Position numbers and translations under genes: made by a program
In this document: positions 25,895-35,127 of the stretch, piece after piece
How positions within the stretch are numbered: the first letter of the stretch is position 1
How the letters are laid out: every line of letters starts with the position of its first letter
Notes under the pieces: generated by a model
What the model saw: only the letters and a program-made list of their open reading frames with translations
Told to the model about the DNA's origin: nothing
Databases searched by the model: none
DNA from: Ktedonobacter racemifer DSM 44963
Lineage (GTDB): Bacteria; Chloroflexota; Ktedonobacteria; Ktedonobacterales; Ktedonobacteraceae
Assembly (NCBI RefSeq): GCF_000178855.1
Contig: NZ_ADVG01000002.1
Span: forward strand, 62,001-126,000
Length of the DNA stretch: 64,000 nucleotides
Direction: 5' to 3'

Positions 25895-26491
25895 ATGCGT
25901 CTCGTTGAGCAGCATGTGATTGACAGGCGTGATCCACGATATGCTATTATTGATGAAGCAGCCTTCAAATCAAAGAATCTGTATAATGCCGCATTGTACG
26001 AGATCCGTCAAGCCTTCATCCACGAAGGAAAGTATCTCAACTACAATGAGATGCAACGGCGAATGCAGCTTCATGAGGCATACAAAGCGCTCCCGGCAAA
26101 GGTGAGCCAACAAATCCTGTTGACCTACAAAGCGCAACTGGTTGGCATTCGTGTCGAGATCGTCGAGGAATCCTATACATCAAAAGCCAGTTTGCTCGAC
26201 CTGGACCTGCTGCCAGTGCGTGACCCGTATAATAAAAATGAGAAGCACACGTTTAGTGGGAAGCGGGTGATGCGTGGACTTTACCACGCATCCGATGGTC
26301 GCAAGATCAATGCCGATGTGAACGGTGCTGGCAACATCATACGCAAAGTAGCCCCTGACGCTTTTTGGGCAAAGGGGGTAGAGGATGGTAAAGGGGTGCT
26401 TGCATCTCTGGTAGTCCATCCGGTGAGGATTGTCGTTCCCCTCACGAAACCAGAAAGCAAGCGGAAAGTAGCGAAAGCAAGCGATCAATAG
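25895..26491 (+). pseudogene. Internally deleted tnpB (IS605 OrfB remnant)
   Basis: 198 residues. Residues 1-80 match a TnpB N-terminus (FKSKNLYNAALYEIRQAF...YKALPAKVSQQIL). From about 84 the sequence jumps to the TnpB C-terminus (YKAQLVGIRVEIVEESYTSKAS...SGKRVMRGLYHASDGRKINADVNGAGNIIRK). The middle, with RuvC-I and RuvC-II, is missing, roughly 200 residues compared with a full TnpB. The zinc-knuckle cysteines are also lost. The frame is still open, so a short protein could be made, but it cannot be a nuclease. Confidence 0.8.
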
Positions 26492-26617
26492 AAAGCCCTC
26501 TTTTGTTAGAAAACGCTATGTTTTTTTGGAACTATAGTTGAAATAAGGAGATTCACTTTTTCTCGTAACCTCCAGATCACGAGTATTGTGTTTCTACGAC
26601 CAACAAGGTGAAAGCAA

Positions 26618-28873
26618 ATGCCAACAGGGAGTAACAATCATATCTATTTCGGCCTTCTCCTGCATAATCACCAACCCGTCGGAAACTTCCCCTGGGTGTT
26701 TGAAAAGGTGTACCATGAGGCCTATCTACCCATGCTCAAAGCCCTGGAACTTCATCCGGGGGTACGCATCTCGCTACACTACACTGGTTCATTACTCGAT
26801 TGGCTCACGGAGGCACACCCTGAGTTCCTGCAACGCCTCTCGGAGCTAGTAAAGCGCGGGCAGGTGGAGATTGTCGGTGGCGGCTACTATGAACCGATCC
26901 TGCCCTCTATCCCCGACGCCGATAAGGTTGGGCAAATTCGGCATCTCAGCGAGAAGTTGCAGCAGGTCTTTGGCATAACGCCCAGCGGCATGTGGCTGGC
27001 CGAACGCGTCTGGGAGCCGGCACTGCCACGTTATCTGCACGAGGCCGGGATACAATGGACGGTTGTAGATGATGTCCACTTCAAGTATGTGGGGCAGGAA
27101 GATAGCGATCTCTACGGCTACTATGCCACCGAGGATCAAGGCCACATGCTCAAAGTCTACGCGACCAATAAGATGTTGCGCTACACCATCCCCTGGCGCC
27201 CTGTCGCGGAGACCATCGACACGCTCCGCTCGCTTGCAACCCCTGATGGCACCCGTATCCTGGTCATGGGCGATGATGGCGAGAAGTTTGGTAGCTGGCC
27301 GGAGACTGATCGCTATTGCTGGGGTACCCAAACGGAGCCAGGCTGGGTCGAGACCTTCTTTAGTGCGCTAGAAGAGCATAGCTCCTGGCTTCACACCATC
27401 CCCCTGGGCGAGTATGCTCAGAAGCAACCAGCCCTGGGACGCATCTATCTCCCCACAGCTTCATATGTTGAGATGAGCGAGTGGGCGCTACCTCCGCGCA
27501 AGGCCTATAGCTTTGGCAAGCTCCTGCATAAATACGAAGAGACGCACCAGGACGAGGCCTTGCAATTCATGCGCGGCGGCTTCTGGCGCAACTTCCTGGT
27601 GCGTTACCCCGAAATCAATAACCAGCATAAAAAGATGCAGCACATCCACCATAAGGTCTATAAGGCGGGCGCAACCGACGAGCATGGACTGCATCATCTC
27701 TGGAAGGCCCAGGCCAACGATACCTACTGGCATGGCCTCTTTGGCGGCATCTACATGACCCATGTGCGCTCAGCCATCTATCACCACCTGATCAAGGCGG
27801 AGAACGCGGCTGATCGTGTGCTGCACGGCACCGCGCCCTGGCAGCAGTATACGTTCACCGATTTTGACTTTGACACACGCGATGAGTTGCTCGTCGAAAG
27901 CGATCAGCAGAACCTCTACTTCGACCCCCAGCGCGGCGGCACACTCTTTGAATGGGATATGCGCCGCAGCGCACACAATGTCCTCAGCGTCATATCACGA
28001 CGCGAGGAGAGCTATCACCGCACCCTGCGCGAGCATGAACAGGAGCGCCGCAAGCAGTTGGCTCTGAGCGCGCAGACCGAGAAGAAAAGCAGTGATGAGA
28101 AGAGCAATGTACAGGAGCCAGCATCGCCCCATACCGCGATCCGTACTAAAGAGCATGACCTGGATCGCCATCTAACCGTTGATCGTTATCGACGCGCCAG
28201 CCTGGTTGACCATTTCTTGCCACCAGGACTCCCCATGAACTCCTTCGCGCACAACCGCTATGAAGAATATGGCGACTTCGTAGAGCGCCCATACCAGGCC
28301 GCGGTCAAGCAGGATGCCACCGGCACCGAGATCACTCTCTCACGCACCGGAAGCGTACGGCGAGCTGGCGCCCTGAATCCCTTACCGCTTCATCTCAGCA
28401 AAAAGATTGTGCTGCCACCGGGGGAAGAAGGCCTCAGTATTCGCTATGAACTGACCAATCAGAGCCAGGCCACCTTGCAGACGCGCTTCGCCTGCGAGTG
28501 GAACCTCAACTTCCTGGGTGGTGGCGCAAACGAGCAGGCCTATTATTACCTCAAGCAACAGGAGCCAGCCAGGGTGCCCTTTGATGGCACAGAAGAGCTG
28601 CATGAAGTCCAGGAGCTGCATATGGGCAATGCCTGGCTGCAACAAGACCTGCGGCTAGAAGTCAGCAAATCGGCAACCCTCTGGCGTTTCTCGCTGGACA
28701 CGATTACCGGCTCAGAGGCTGGATTTGAGCGCACCCACCAGGGAAGCTGCATGTTGCTCACCTGGCCGCTCGAACTGGCACCTGGGGAGACCTGGAGCGT
28801 CGAGATGGCCTGGACGGGCCAGCCCGAACTCATGGCTGCCACTGAGTCCTTCTTCTCCAGCGTGGCACGCTAG
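26618..28873 (+). CDS. Glycoside hydrolase family 57 alpha-amylase/4-alpha-glucanotransferase-like
   Basis: 751 residues. The GH57 (beta/alpha)7 catalytic domain covers about 1-300: FGLLLHNHQPVGNFPWVFEKVY at the N-terminus, GGGYYEPILPSIPD, the nucleophile Glu in MWLAERVWEP and the acid Asp in VMGDDGEKFG. A long linker with DUF1925/DUF1926-type beta domains follows (NPLPLHLSKKIVLPPGEEGLSIRYELTNQS...FACEWNLNFLGGG), as in archaeal/Thermotoga amylases and glucanotransferases of this family. No signal peptide, so it probably acts on internal glycogen or maltodextrin. Stands alone. Confidence 0.92.
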   Translation: MPTGSNNHIYFGLLLHNHQPVGNFPWVFEKVYHEAYLPMLKALELHPGVRISLHYTGSLLDWLTEAHPEFLQRLSELVKRGQVEIVGGGYYEPILPSIPDADKVGQIRHLSEKLQQVFGITPSGMWLAERVWEPALPRYLHEAGIQWTVVDDVHFKYVGQEDSDLYGYYATEDQGHMLKVYATNKMLRYTIPWRPVAETIDTLRSLATPDGTRILVMGDDGEKFGSWPETDRYCWGTQTEPGWVETFFSALEEHSSWLHTIPLGEYAQKQPALGRIYLPTASYVEMSEWALPPRKAYSFGKLLHKYEETHQDEALQFMRGGFWRNFLVRYPEINNQHKKMQHIHHKVYKAGATDEHGLHHLWKAQANDTYWHGLFGGIYMTHVRSAIYHHLIKAENAADRVLHGTAPWQQYTFTDFDFDTRDELLVESDQQNLYFDPQRGGTLFEWDMRRSAHNVLSVISRREESYHRTLREHEQERRKQLALSAQTEKKSSDEKSNVQEPASPHTAIRTKEHDLDRHLTVDRYRRASLVDHFLPPGLPMNSFAHNRYEEYGDFVERPYQAAVKQDATGTEITLSRTGSVRRAGALNPLPLHLSKKIVLPPGEEGLSIRYELTNQSQATLQTRFACEWNLNFLGGGANEQAYYYLKQQEPARVPFDGTEELHEVQELHMGNAWLQQDLRLEVSKSATLWRFSLDTITGSEAGFERTHQGSCMLLTWPLELAPGETWSVEMAWTGQPELMAATESFFSSVAR

Positions 28874-28877
28874 CCGC

Positions 28878-28944
28878 GACGCTGCTAAAGCACGCGTCTA
28901 CATAGAATGATACGAGATATGTAGACGCGTGCTTTAGCAGCGTC
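28878..28944. repeat. Long inverted repeat, shared-sequence hairpin copy A
   Basis: Perfect 27-nt arms (28878-28904, 28918-28944) around a 13-nt loop, directly after the GH57 stop. The arm (GCTGCTAAAGCACGCGTCTA core) is the same sequence as in the hairpin at 36046-36116. Confidence 0.75.
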
Positions 28945-29067
28945 GGCTGGGACCCGGTTCCACTCCATTAGTACTAATGCCTACGGGCATACCTGTAAAA
29001 AGACGTGATAGAATCATAGAAGCTCTTTATTAGCACAGAGAACGCCATGGGCAAGTTCTTTCAGGTT

Positions 29068-29153
29068 GCTGGTGTGGTGGCATCCTGGCAACCAGTGGTT
29101 ACCAGGATGCCACCACACCAGCAGCCGAGGCGAGCACCGCAGGCGTGAGAAGT
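29068..29153 (-). repeat. Constant-tail/variable-palindrome repeat, copy 3 (reverse orientation)
   Basis: 27-nt arms (29068-29094, 29096-29122) with one mismatch and a 1-nt loop are followed by the constant tail read on the minus strand (29129-29153; reverse complement contains ACGCCTGCGGTGCTCGCC). Confidence 0.7.
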
Positions 29154-29237
29154 CGGACCCGGCAACAGCCTATAGTATCGAATAAACCAAATATAAAAAA
29201 TAATGTGGCGCAAGGCCACCTGAAGGACTATACGCGG

Positions 29238-29945
29238 ATGAAACCAGTTCTGCTTTTACAACATGACAGTGAAGACCCGCCTGGTTTCCTGGGAGAATTG
29301 CTCCAGGAGCACGCTATAGCGTTTGAGGTATGCGACGTGACCCGCTCAAAGCAGTTGCCCACCCTGGGTGACTATAGCGCGGTTGTCGCCCTGGGAGGCG
29401 CACAGCAGGCCTATGATGAGGTGAGCTATCCCTACTTTGTAGAGGAAAAGGCCTGGCTACGGGAGCTTGTAGCACGCGAGATCCCTTACCTGGGGCTTTG
29501 CCTGGGTGGGCAACTCCTGGCCTCGGCGCTGGGGGCAGAAGTTCGCCAGCATACTCAGGCCGAGATCGGGTTCTTTAATATTCCTCTGACTGAGGCAGGT
29601 AGGCAAGATCCACTTTTTGAGGGCCTTCCTGATTTTGAACGCGTCTTCCACTGGCATATGGATGTCTTCGATCTCCCCAGCAAAGGAAAACTCCTGGCAA
29701 GTAATACCTGCGCGCCCCATCAAGCCTTTCGCTATGGGCGGCACGCCTATGGCCTTCAGTACCATATCGAGGTCACGCCTGCTATCCTGGCAAGCTGGAT
29801 GCGCTCGTTAGAACCTGAAACCCCAACTGAGATCCGCGACCATCTCGCGGCGATCCAACGCGACCCAGGCGCCTACTTTCCAGCCTATCATGCACACTCA
29901 CGCCAATTGTTTCGCAACTTCCTGCGCTTAAGTGACTTAGCATGA
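29238..29945 (+). CDS. Class I glutamine amidotransferase-like protein (GMP synthase GATase-type)
   Basis: 235 residues from the ATG at 29238 with AAGGA about 13 bp upstream. The nucleophile elbow LGLCLGGQLLA (Cys near 90) and the YHIEVTP His-x-Glu pair supply the Cys-His-Glu triad. The overall layout (HDSEDPPGFLGELL at the N-terminus, FHWHMDVFDLP in the middle) is that of stand-alone GATase1 proteins annotated as type 1 glutamine amidotransferases. The true amino acceptor or hydrolytic role is unknown; no synthetase partner is adjacent. Confidence 0.87.
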   Translation: MKPVLLLQHDSEDPPGFLGELLQEHAIAFEVCDVTRSKQLPTLGDYSAVVALGGAQQAYDEVSYPYFVEEKAWLRELVAREIPYLGLCLGGQLLASALGAEVRQHTQAEIGFFNIPLTEAGRQDPLFEGLPDFERVFHWHMDVFDLPSKGKLLASNTCAPHQAFRYGRHAYGLQYHIEVTPAILASWMRSLEPETPTEIRDHLAAIQRDPGAYFPAYHAHSRQLFRNFLRLSDLA

Positions 29946-30234
29946 GGTTTAACGATATACACAGAAACTCTTTTCTTTTCTACCCTCTTTCTGCTATACT
30001 TGCACTCATGACCTATTCTTAAGAGCATCTTAGAGGTTTTCTATATATAAACCAACAGTCGTAAGTTGTACAATGCGCTGTCATTCCTGCTTACATAGCA
30101 ACGCTGTAGAGAGGCTAGCATGCCTCTGTTCAGTACAGCATGCATGATTGCTTCTTGCGTAACGTAATAATTGATAGTCCTATTGATAGTCCTGTGAGAT
30201 ATACTAGAAAGTATCGCTAGCATCGGACAAGACT

Positions 30235-31203
30235 ATGCATATATTGCTCGAAAGGCCGCATTCGACGAAGATGCCGCAGAATAAAATTCATACCAATCCG
30301 TCAATAAAAAATTTTTCTGGGTCTGCACTCCCACCCTTTACCTTTTCTCTTCGTACTATTGCCTGCGAACGACATCCAACGCGGAATGAAGATAGCGTAC
30401 TCGTGGATGAGCGTACTGGACTGGTCGCAGTGTTTGATGGCGTTGGAGGAAGTGCCGCGGGTGAGATTGCCTCCCAAACAGCCCACTATGCCGCACTCCA
30501 GCAATGGCGACGCCGACTGCGCCAGTCCCAGCCTGGGCGCAAGGTCCTGACCATTCCAGAAGCCTCAGCGCAGGCTAATTTCTGTGGGCTATTAGAAGAA
30601 CTCATCTATGATGCCGATGACCAGGTACGCACCGAAGGGGCGCGCCGCGCTGGCACCGACGATCTCGCCACGACGGTCGCGCTGGCAGTAATCTCTCGCC
30701 AGGCCAGGACAGGCCACTACACTCTCTATTATGCCCATGTAGGAGATAGCCGTATCTATCTAGCACGGGAGAAAGAGCCGATGCAGCGCCTCACCAAGGA
30801 TGATGGTCTGCTGGCCAAGCTCGTCGAAAACCGCATCATTGATGAAGAGAACGCGCTCCGTATAGATCAGGCCCAGACGGCTGGACAGCTCTCAGATACC
30901 GAACTCAGCTACTTCCGCCTACGGGGAGGCATCACCCAGGCCCTGGGCGGCCCCTTGCCACCAACCATTCATATCGATGAAATCAGCATTCAACCAGGGG
31001 ATCGCGTTCTGCTCTGCACTGACGGCATTCATGATAATCTCACCGATGAAGAAATTGAGCATATTCTACGCAGCACGCCCCGCGACACCACGGCACGCGA
31101 ACTTGTACGCCACTCCCTCAATCGCTCACATGAGAGTCGCAGCACCACCATTCGCGCCAAGCCCGACGATATGAGCGCAGTCGTCATCACCTGCCGCTTT
31201 TAA
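30235..31203 (+). CDS. PP2C-family Ser/Thr protein phosphatase
   Basis: 322 residues; the exact start is uncertain since no good ribosome site is seen, and an ATG at 30271 is an alternative. PPM-fold metal ligands are visible: NEDSVLVDERTGLVAVFDGVGG, GTDDLATTVALAVI, YAHVGDSRIYLARE, VLLCTDGIHDNLTDEE and KPDDMSAVV. A 25-residue insertion carries SDTELSYFRLRGGITQALGG. Expected to reverse phosphorylation by Hanks-type kinases, two of which are encoded at 45-50 kb. Cytosolic, no transmembrane helix. Confidence 0.9.
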   Translation: MHILLERPHSTKMPQNKIHTNPSIKNFSGSALPPFTFSLRTIACERHPTRNEDSVLVDERTGLVAVFDGVGGSAAGEIASQTAHYAALQQWRRRLRQSQPGRKVLTIPEASAQANFCGLLEELIYDADDQVRTEGARRAGTDDLATTVALAVISRQARTGHYTLYYAHVGDSRIYLAREKEPMQRLTKDDGLLAKLVENRIIDEENALRIDQAQTAGQLSDTELSYFRLRGGITQALGGPLPPTIHIDEISIQPGDRVLLCTDGIHDNLTDEEIEHILRSTPRDTTARELVRHSLNRSHESRSTTIRAKPDDMSAVVITCRF

Positions 31204-31328
31204 CGCGCAATGCTCTATGCTGACCAGGTATAGCTTTTCACGCCTTCCAGCAGACAAAAAGTACTATACCAGCGGCAATTGTATGCATTGATACCCACAA
31301 ATGCGTTACCCTATAAGAGGCCACGTCC

Positions 31329-31478
31329 ATGGACCGGGCGCGCCTCTTATTTGCGCTTTCGCTGTATGTCTTATTATTGCTGGTCCTCGTCATCTATATC
31401 GCGAACAAGCAAACAAACATATTTCATAAAGTCAGAGGTTCTCTGGCAAAATTATCTTCATATTGCGTGTCTTCTTAG
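31329..31478 (+). CDS. Small single-pass membrane protein, hypothetical
   Basis: 49 residues (MDRARLLFALSLYVLLLLVL...). One strong transmembrane helix at 5-24 with a basic, Ser-rich tail. AGAGG lies about 10 bp before the ATG. The TAG stop overlaps the AGGAGGGG ribosome site of the CAP lipoprotein gene that starts 18 bp later, so the two would be coupled. No family recognised; coding status is inference from the helix and spacing. Confidence 0.45.
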   Translation: MDRARLLFALSLYVLLLLVLVIYIANKQTNIFHKVRGSLAKLSSYCVSS

Positions 31479-31496
31479 GAGGGGTAGGTAAGTATC

Positions 31497-32222
31497 TTGA
31501 GTAAGAATACGTCCTGGTTCGTGTTATGCGCTACGGTGTGCTGCCTCTTGTGGAGCAGCATTCTCCTGACGGCCTGTGGATCGCAGGCGCCAGAGGTCAG
31601 AGGGAAGAATACACCTCATACCATAGCGCGTGACAATATTGAAGAAAAACACGCCACCCCAACACCTGATACCCCCCTACAAGCACAAGCCACGACACCC
31701 ACGCCTACACCTACCCAGAAGCCAGCAGGGGCCGCAGGCGGACCCACCAATATTCCGGCCACCGGCTCAGGCGCCGCTCCATATGGCTCTCCTCCAGGGT
31801 TAACCGCGCTCGAACAGCAGCTAACACAACAGCTTTTTAATCAGATCAACAGCGACCGGGCAGCGCGTGGACTCTACGCCTACCAGTGGAATACGACGCT
31901 GGCCGGGGGAGCACGCTTACATAGCTGGAACATGTTTCATTGTGGCTTCAGCCATACCTGCCCCGATGGCCTGGACCAGTGTCAACGCATCGCTAACGAA
32001 GGTTTCGCAGGCTATAGCGACTGTGGCGAGAACATTGGCGAGGCGGGGCCATCAAGCCCACCCTGGACGAATGTCTACGCAGTGCATATGAGCATGGTCA
32101 ACGAGCCGCCTACGGGCTGGCACCGCATTCACCTCTTCAGCACAACACTTCATCGCATCGGCATTGGCGTCTACGTCGATCCCAGCGGCTGGGTCTGGTT
32201 TACCGAAGACATGGTAAGTTAA
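31497..32222 (+). CDS. CAP/SCP-domain lipoprotein
   Basis: 241 residues from a TTG start with AGGAGGGG about 13 bp upstream. The lipobox LLTACGS gives a lipidated Cys at about 27. A Thr/Pro-rich linker (about 50-90, repeated TPTPTP) is followed by the CAP domain (about 105-240): LFNQINSDRAARGLYAYQWNTTLAGGARLHSWNMFHCGFSHTCPDG, GENIGEAG and late HRIGIGVYVDPSGWVWFTEDM. The CAP cavity His and Glu are present. Cell-surface anchored; function unknown, possibly lipid binding or envelope related. Confidence 0.88.
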   Translation: MSKNTSWFVLCATVCCLLWSSILLTACGSQAPEVRGKNTPHTIARDNIEEKHATPTPDTPLQAQATTPTPTPTQKPAGAAGGPTNIPATGSGAAPYGSPPGLTALEQQLTQQLFNQINSDRAARGLYAYQWNTTLAGGARLHSWNMFHCGFSHTCPDGLDQCQRIANEGFAGYSDCGENIGEAGPSSPPWTNVYAVHMSMVNEPPTGWHRIHLFSTTLHRIGIGVYVDPSGWVWFTEDMVS

Positions 32223-32293
32223 GGTCAGTGAGAAAAAGCAGCAGGACCGAGAAGCGCTGCTGCCCGGTCCTGCTGCTTTTTCTCACTGACCTT
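32221..32293. terminator. Long inverted repeat between convergent CAP and ftsH genes
   Basis: Perfect 29-nt arms (32221-32249, 32265-32293) with a 15-nt loop. The arms contain AAAAAGCAG / CTGCTTTTT, so both strands get a T run. Overlaps both stop codons. Confidence 0.82.
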
Positions 32294-34604
32294 AAGCATG
32301 TGGTTTTGCCCCTATCAGGGCTTCAAACTGTGTACGATCCAGGGCTTCTTCCTCCATCAGGGTAGCAGCCAGGTGTTGCAGTTGCGCATGATGCTCGGTC
32401 AGGATGTGGGAGGCGACCGCGCGCCCCTCCGCGAGAATACTCAGTACTTCTGCGTCCACAAGGGCATTCAAGCTCAGTCCAACACTCGCTGTGGCAGGCG
32501 AGGACTCGACGTTGGCCATGGGCAGTGCAGGCGGAAGGGCGCCTCCTTGTAGCACAGGCTCTCCGTGAGCGTTCAGGGCCAGGTCGCGAGAGTGCAGGTC
32601 CGCACGGTGACGCATATTCAGCCCATATGCCCCTTCCCCGGCTTGATAGTCGGCAAAGACCAACCCCAGTTGCTTGCTCATGCCCCAGCGCGTCACCATC
32701 TTTCGGGCCAGGTCCGTCACTACCTGAAAATCGTTCTCGGCCCCCGTGGTCACATGCTGCTCACCAAAGGTCAACTCCTCGGCGACTCGTCCACCCAGGC
32801 CAACGGCGATCTTCGCGATCAGATATTCGCGACTATAGTTATAGCGGTCCTCTTCGCTCATGAAGTGGGTCACACCCAGGCTCTGGCCACGCGGCAGAAT
32901 GGTCACACGGTTCACCACGTCGCCCTCAGGTAGGTAGTGCGCGACCAGGGCATGTCCGCCCTCGTGAATGGCAATGATGCGGCGCTCGCGCTCATTCATC
33001 ACCAGGGGACGGAGTGCTCCAAGCTGTACACGCGCCAGGGCCTCCTCAAAGCAGGGATGAGGAACGCAGGGGAGATTGCGCCGGGCCGCACTTAGTGCCG
33101 CCTCATTGACCAGGTTTGCCAGGTCCGCGCCGGTCATGCCCGTGGTGATGCGCGCGATCCGCTCAAGGCTCACGTCTGCGTCCAGAGGGGTGTTGCGCGT
33201 ATGCACACGCAGAATCGCCTCGCGACCCACACGGTCAGGCGGCGAGACCATAATGCGCCGATCAAAGCGGCCTGGGCGTAGCAAGGCACTATCAAGAATA
33301 TCGGCCCGGTTCGTTGCGGCCAGGACTACGACGGCATGGCGCGCATCAAAGCCATCCAGCTCTACAAGCAACTGGTTCAGGGTTTGATCGCGCTCATCGT
33401 TGCCGCTCATGCGCATAGAGCGCTTGCGCCCCACCGCGTCTATCTCGTCGATAAAGATGACGCTGGGAGAAGCCTGTCGTGCCTGATTAAACAGATCGCG
33501 TACCCGGCTGGCGCCCACACCTACAAACATCTCCACAAACTCCGAGGCACTCATGGAGAAGAAGGGAACCTGGGCCTCCCCAGCCACCGCCCGGGCTAAG
33601 AGGGTTTTGCCGGTTCCTGGAGGGCCAACGAGTAAGGCTCCGCGTGGAATACGCGCCCCCAGGCGATTATAGCGCTCGGGGCGGCGTAAGAACTCGACGA
33701 TCTCCTCCAGTTCACTGCGCACCTCGTCGATACCTGCAACATCTGCGAAGGTAACTCGGTTCTCTTCAGCAATGCGCGCCACACGCGCCTTCGCAACTGC
33801 CTCCCCACCAGTGACATTGATCGGGTCGCGGCTCTGCTCTTTGCGCGCCTCGCGTGGCTCATGCCCTGAGCGAGGGACCTCTTTCGCACGCTCAAAGCGG
33901 CGCACGCGGTTCTTGCCCATCTGCGTAATACGCTCATCAATCGTTTTCTCTAGACTGGGCCGGTTACGCATCATTGTGTAACTGAGTATGACCAGCGCGC
34001 CAATGAGAAAGGGGAGAAATCGCCATAGATACACTAACCAATCAGCCGTTTGTGCCACGGGAATCGTCCTCACCTGCACTTGCTTGCTCAAAAGCAAGGC
34101 CATCAACTGCTCATCGCCATTTACTGGCATTTGTGTATGTACCGCACGCTCTGTATCAAGTATCTTCCCCCCGGGCGAATTGCCAGTGCCGATATAGCGA
34201 TTCCAGTCCTGTATATCCTGGCTCTTCTGTTCGGCGGCCACCTCCGCCGTAGTCGGGGCGGCTGGCAATGTGCTCGCCAAAAGTGGTTGATTCAGGAGCG
34301 CACTCATCTCATTGCCGCGAATATTCACCGCCCAGACATGTCCCACCTCCACTTGCTTCACAAAATCACTATAAGAAAGCGCTGTCTCGTTGGCAGGCGT
34401 GGTATTCGTGGGCGTCGGGGGTTGGAGTTGACTCGCCACGATATACAAAAGCCCCAGGAGCAGCACGATCAATACACCTGTACATAGCACACTGCGTTCT
34501 TCAAGAAGCAGCCTTCGGAGCCTGCGCCCAAAGTGCTCAATTCTTCTCTGCCACTGCCTGGTATTCTCAGACAGTTTGTTATGGCGACCCGCCTTGTCGT
34601 CCAT
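32292..34604 (-). CDS. ftsH: ATP-dependent zinc metalloprotease FtsH
   Basis: 770 residues, longer than usual (about 610-650). There is an N-terminal helix at about 37-56 (VLCTGVLIVLLLGLLYIVA), a periplasmic domain, and a second helix at about 195-210 (FLPFLIGALVILSYTM). AAA domain: Walker A GPPGTGKT, Walker B VIFIDEIDAVG, second region of homology ATNRADILDSALLRPGRFDR. Protease: IIAIHEGGHALVAH (HExxH) and third zinc ligand in TTGAENDFQVVTDLA. The added length comes from an extended cytoplasmic N-terminus, a linker before the AAA domain and an Ala/Pro-rich insertion near the C-terminus. Confidence 0.95.
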   Translation of the reverse strand: MDDKAGRHNKLSENTRQWQRRIEHFGRRLRRLLLEERSVLCTGVLIVLLLGLLYIVASQLQPPTPTNTTPANETALSYSDFVKQVEVGHVWAVNIRGNEMSALLNQPLLASTLPAAPTTAEVAAEQKSQDIQDWNRYIGTGNSPGGKILDTERAVHTQMPVNGDEQLMALLLSKQVQVRTIPVAQTADWLVYLWRFLPFLIGALVILSYTMMRNRPSLEKTIDERITQMGKNRVRRFERAKEVPRSGHEPREARKEQSRDPINVTGGEAVAKARVARIAEENRVTFADVAGIDEVRSELEEIVEFLRRPERYNRLGARIPRGALLVGPPGTGKTLLARAVAGEAQVPFFSMSASEFVEMFVGVGASRVRDLFNQARQASPSVIFIDEIDAVGRKRSMRMSGNDERDQTLNQLLVELDGFDARHAVVVLAATNRADILDSALLRPGRFDRRIMVSPPDRVGREAILRVHTRNTPLDADVSLERIARITTGMTGADLANLVNEAALSAARRNLPCVPHPCFEEALARVQLGALRPLVMNERERRIIAIHEGGHALVAHYLPEGDVVNRVTILPRGQSLGVTHFMSEEDRYNYSREYLIAKIAVGLGGRVAEELTFGEQHVTTGAENDFQVVTDLARKMVTRWGMSKQLGLVFADYQAGEGAYGLNMRHRADLHSRDLALNAHGEPVLQGGALPPALPMANVESSPATASVGLSLNALVDAEVLSILAEGRAVASHILTEHHAQLQHLAATLMEEEALDRTQFEALIGAKPHA

Positions 34605-35058
34605 TCATACACCTCGTCGGAAAGACCACACAGCCGGACCTTAATATGCTTGATCCTTCGTGTCCATACAGCACACAGTTTCAGCCCAGTTAGAGGGCCA
34701 TAAACACCTATTAACAGTTGAAGCACACATCCATCCTGCCATAAGGGCAGGAAATAGACCGTTTTGAAAAAGCATCTGAAAGTAAAAAAGTGTGCATTTA
34801 TGGAAAATCACAAACAGTGTACTGCTTTCAGCGAGAAAAGCGGTAGGATCGGTACTTTCTTCTCAAAAGCATGAAAATTAATTAATATACCTCTATGTGT
34901 ATCATTATAAATCAACGCCGAGAACTCAGCAGAATTGCTGACCTGTCTTTAGGGCGCAACAAACCATACATTTGAGTTATGAAGATTTTGGCTCTCGCAT
35001 GCATGGTATGGTCTATACACGTTAGGAGAGACATCTCTTGATACATCTTGAGAGCCGA
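34605..35058. other. Intergenic region upstream of ftsH
   Basis: 450 bp, AT-rich in 34740-34960. No ORF, RNA or strong promoter motif recognised; presumably carries the ftsH promoter. Confidence 0.4.
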
Positions 35059-35126
35059 ATATTACTAGTAATGGGGTGTCGTAAAAAGCCAGTGGCCTTT
35101 TTACGACACCCCATTACTAGTAATAT
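35059..35126. terminator. Long inverted repeat after the DUF554 gene
   Basis: Perfect 30-nt arms (35059-35088, 35097-35126) around an 8-nt loop, 1 bp past the DUF554 stop. The arms contain GTAAAAAG/CTTTTTAC, giving a T run, and ATTACTAGTAAT palindromes at the base. Confidence 0.78.
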
Positions 35127-35127
35127 C

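Noticed and set aside
25601..25915. Minus-strand 104-residue ORF as a transposase remnant
   Set aside because: It overlaps the end of the hypothetical secreted-protein gene and shows no recognisable transposase motif.
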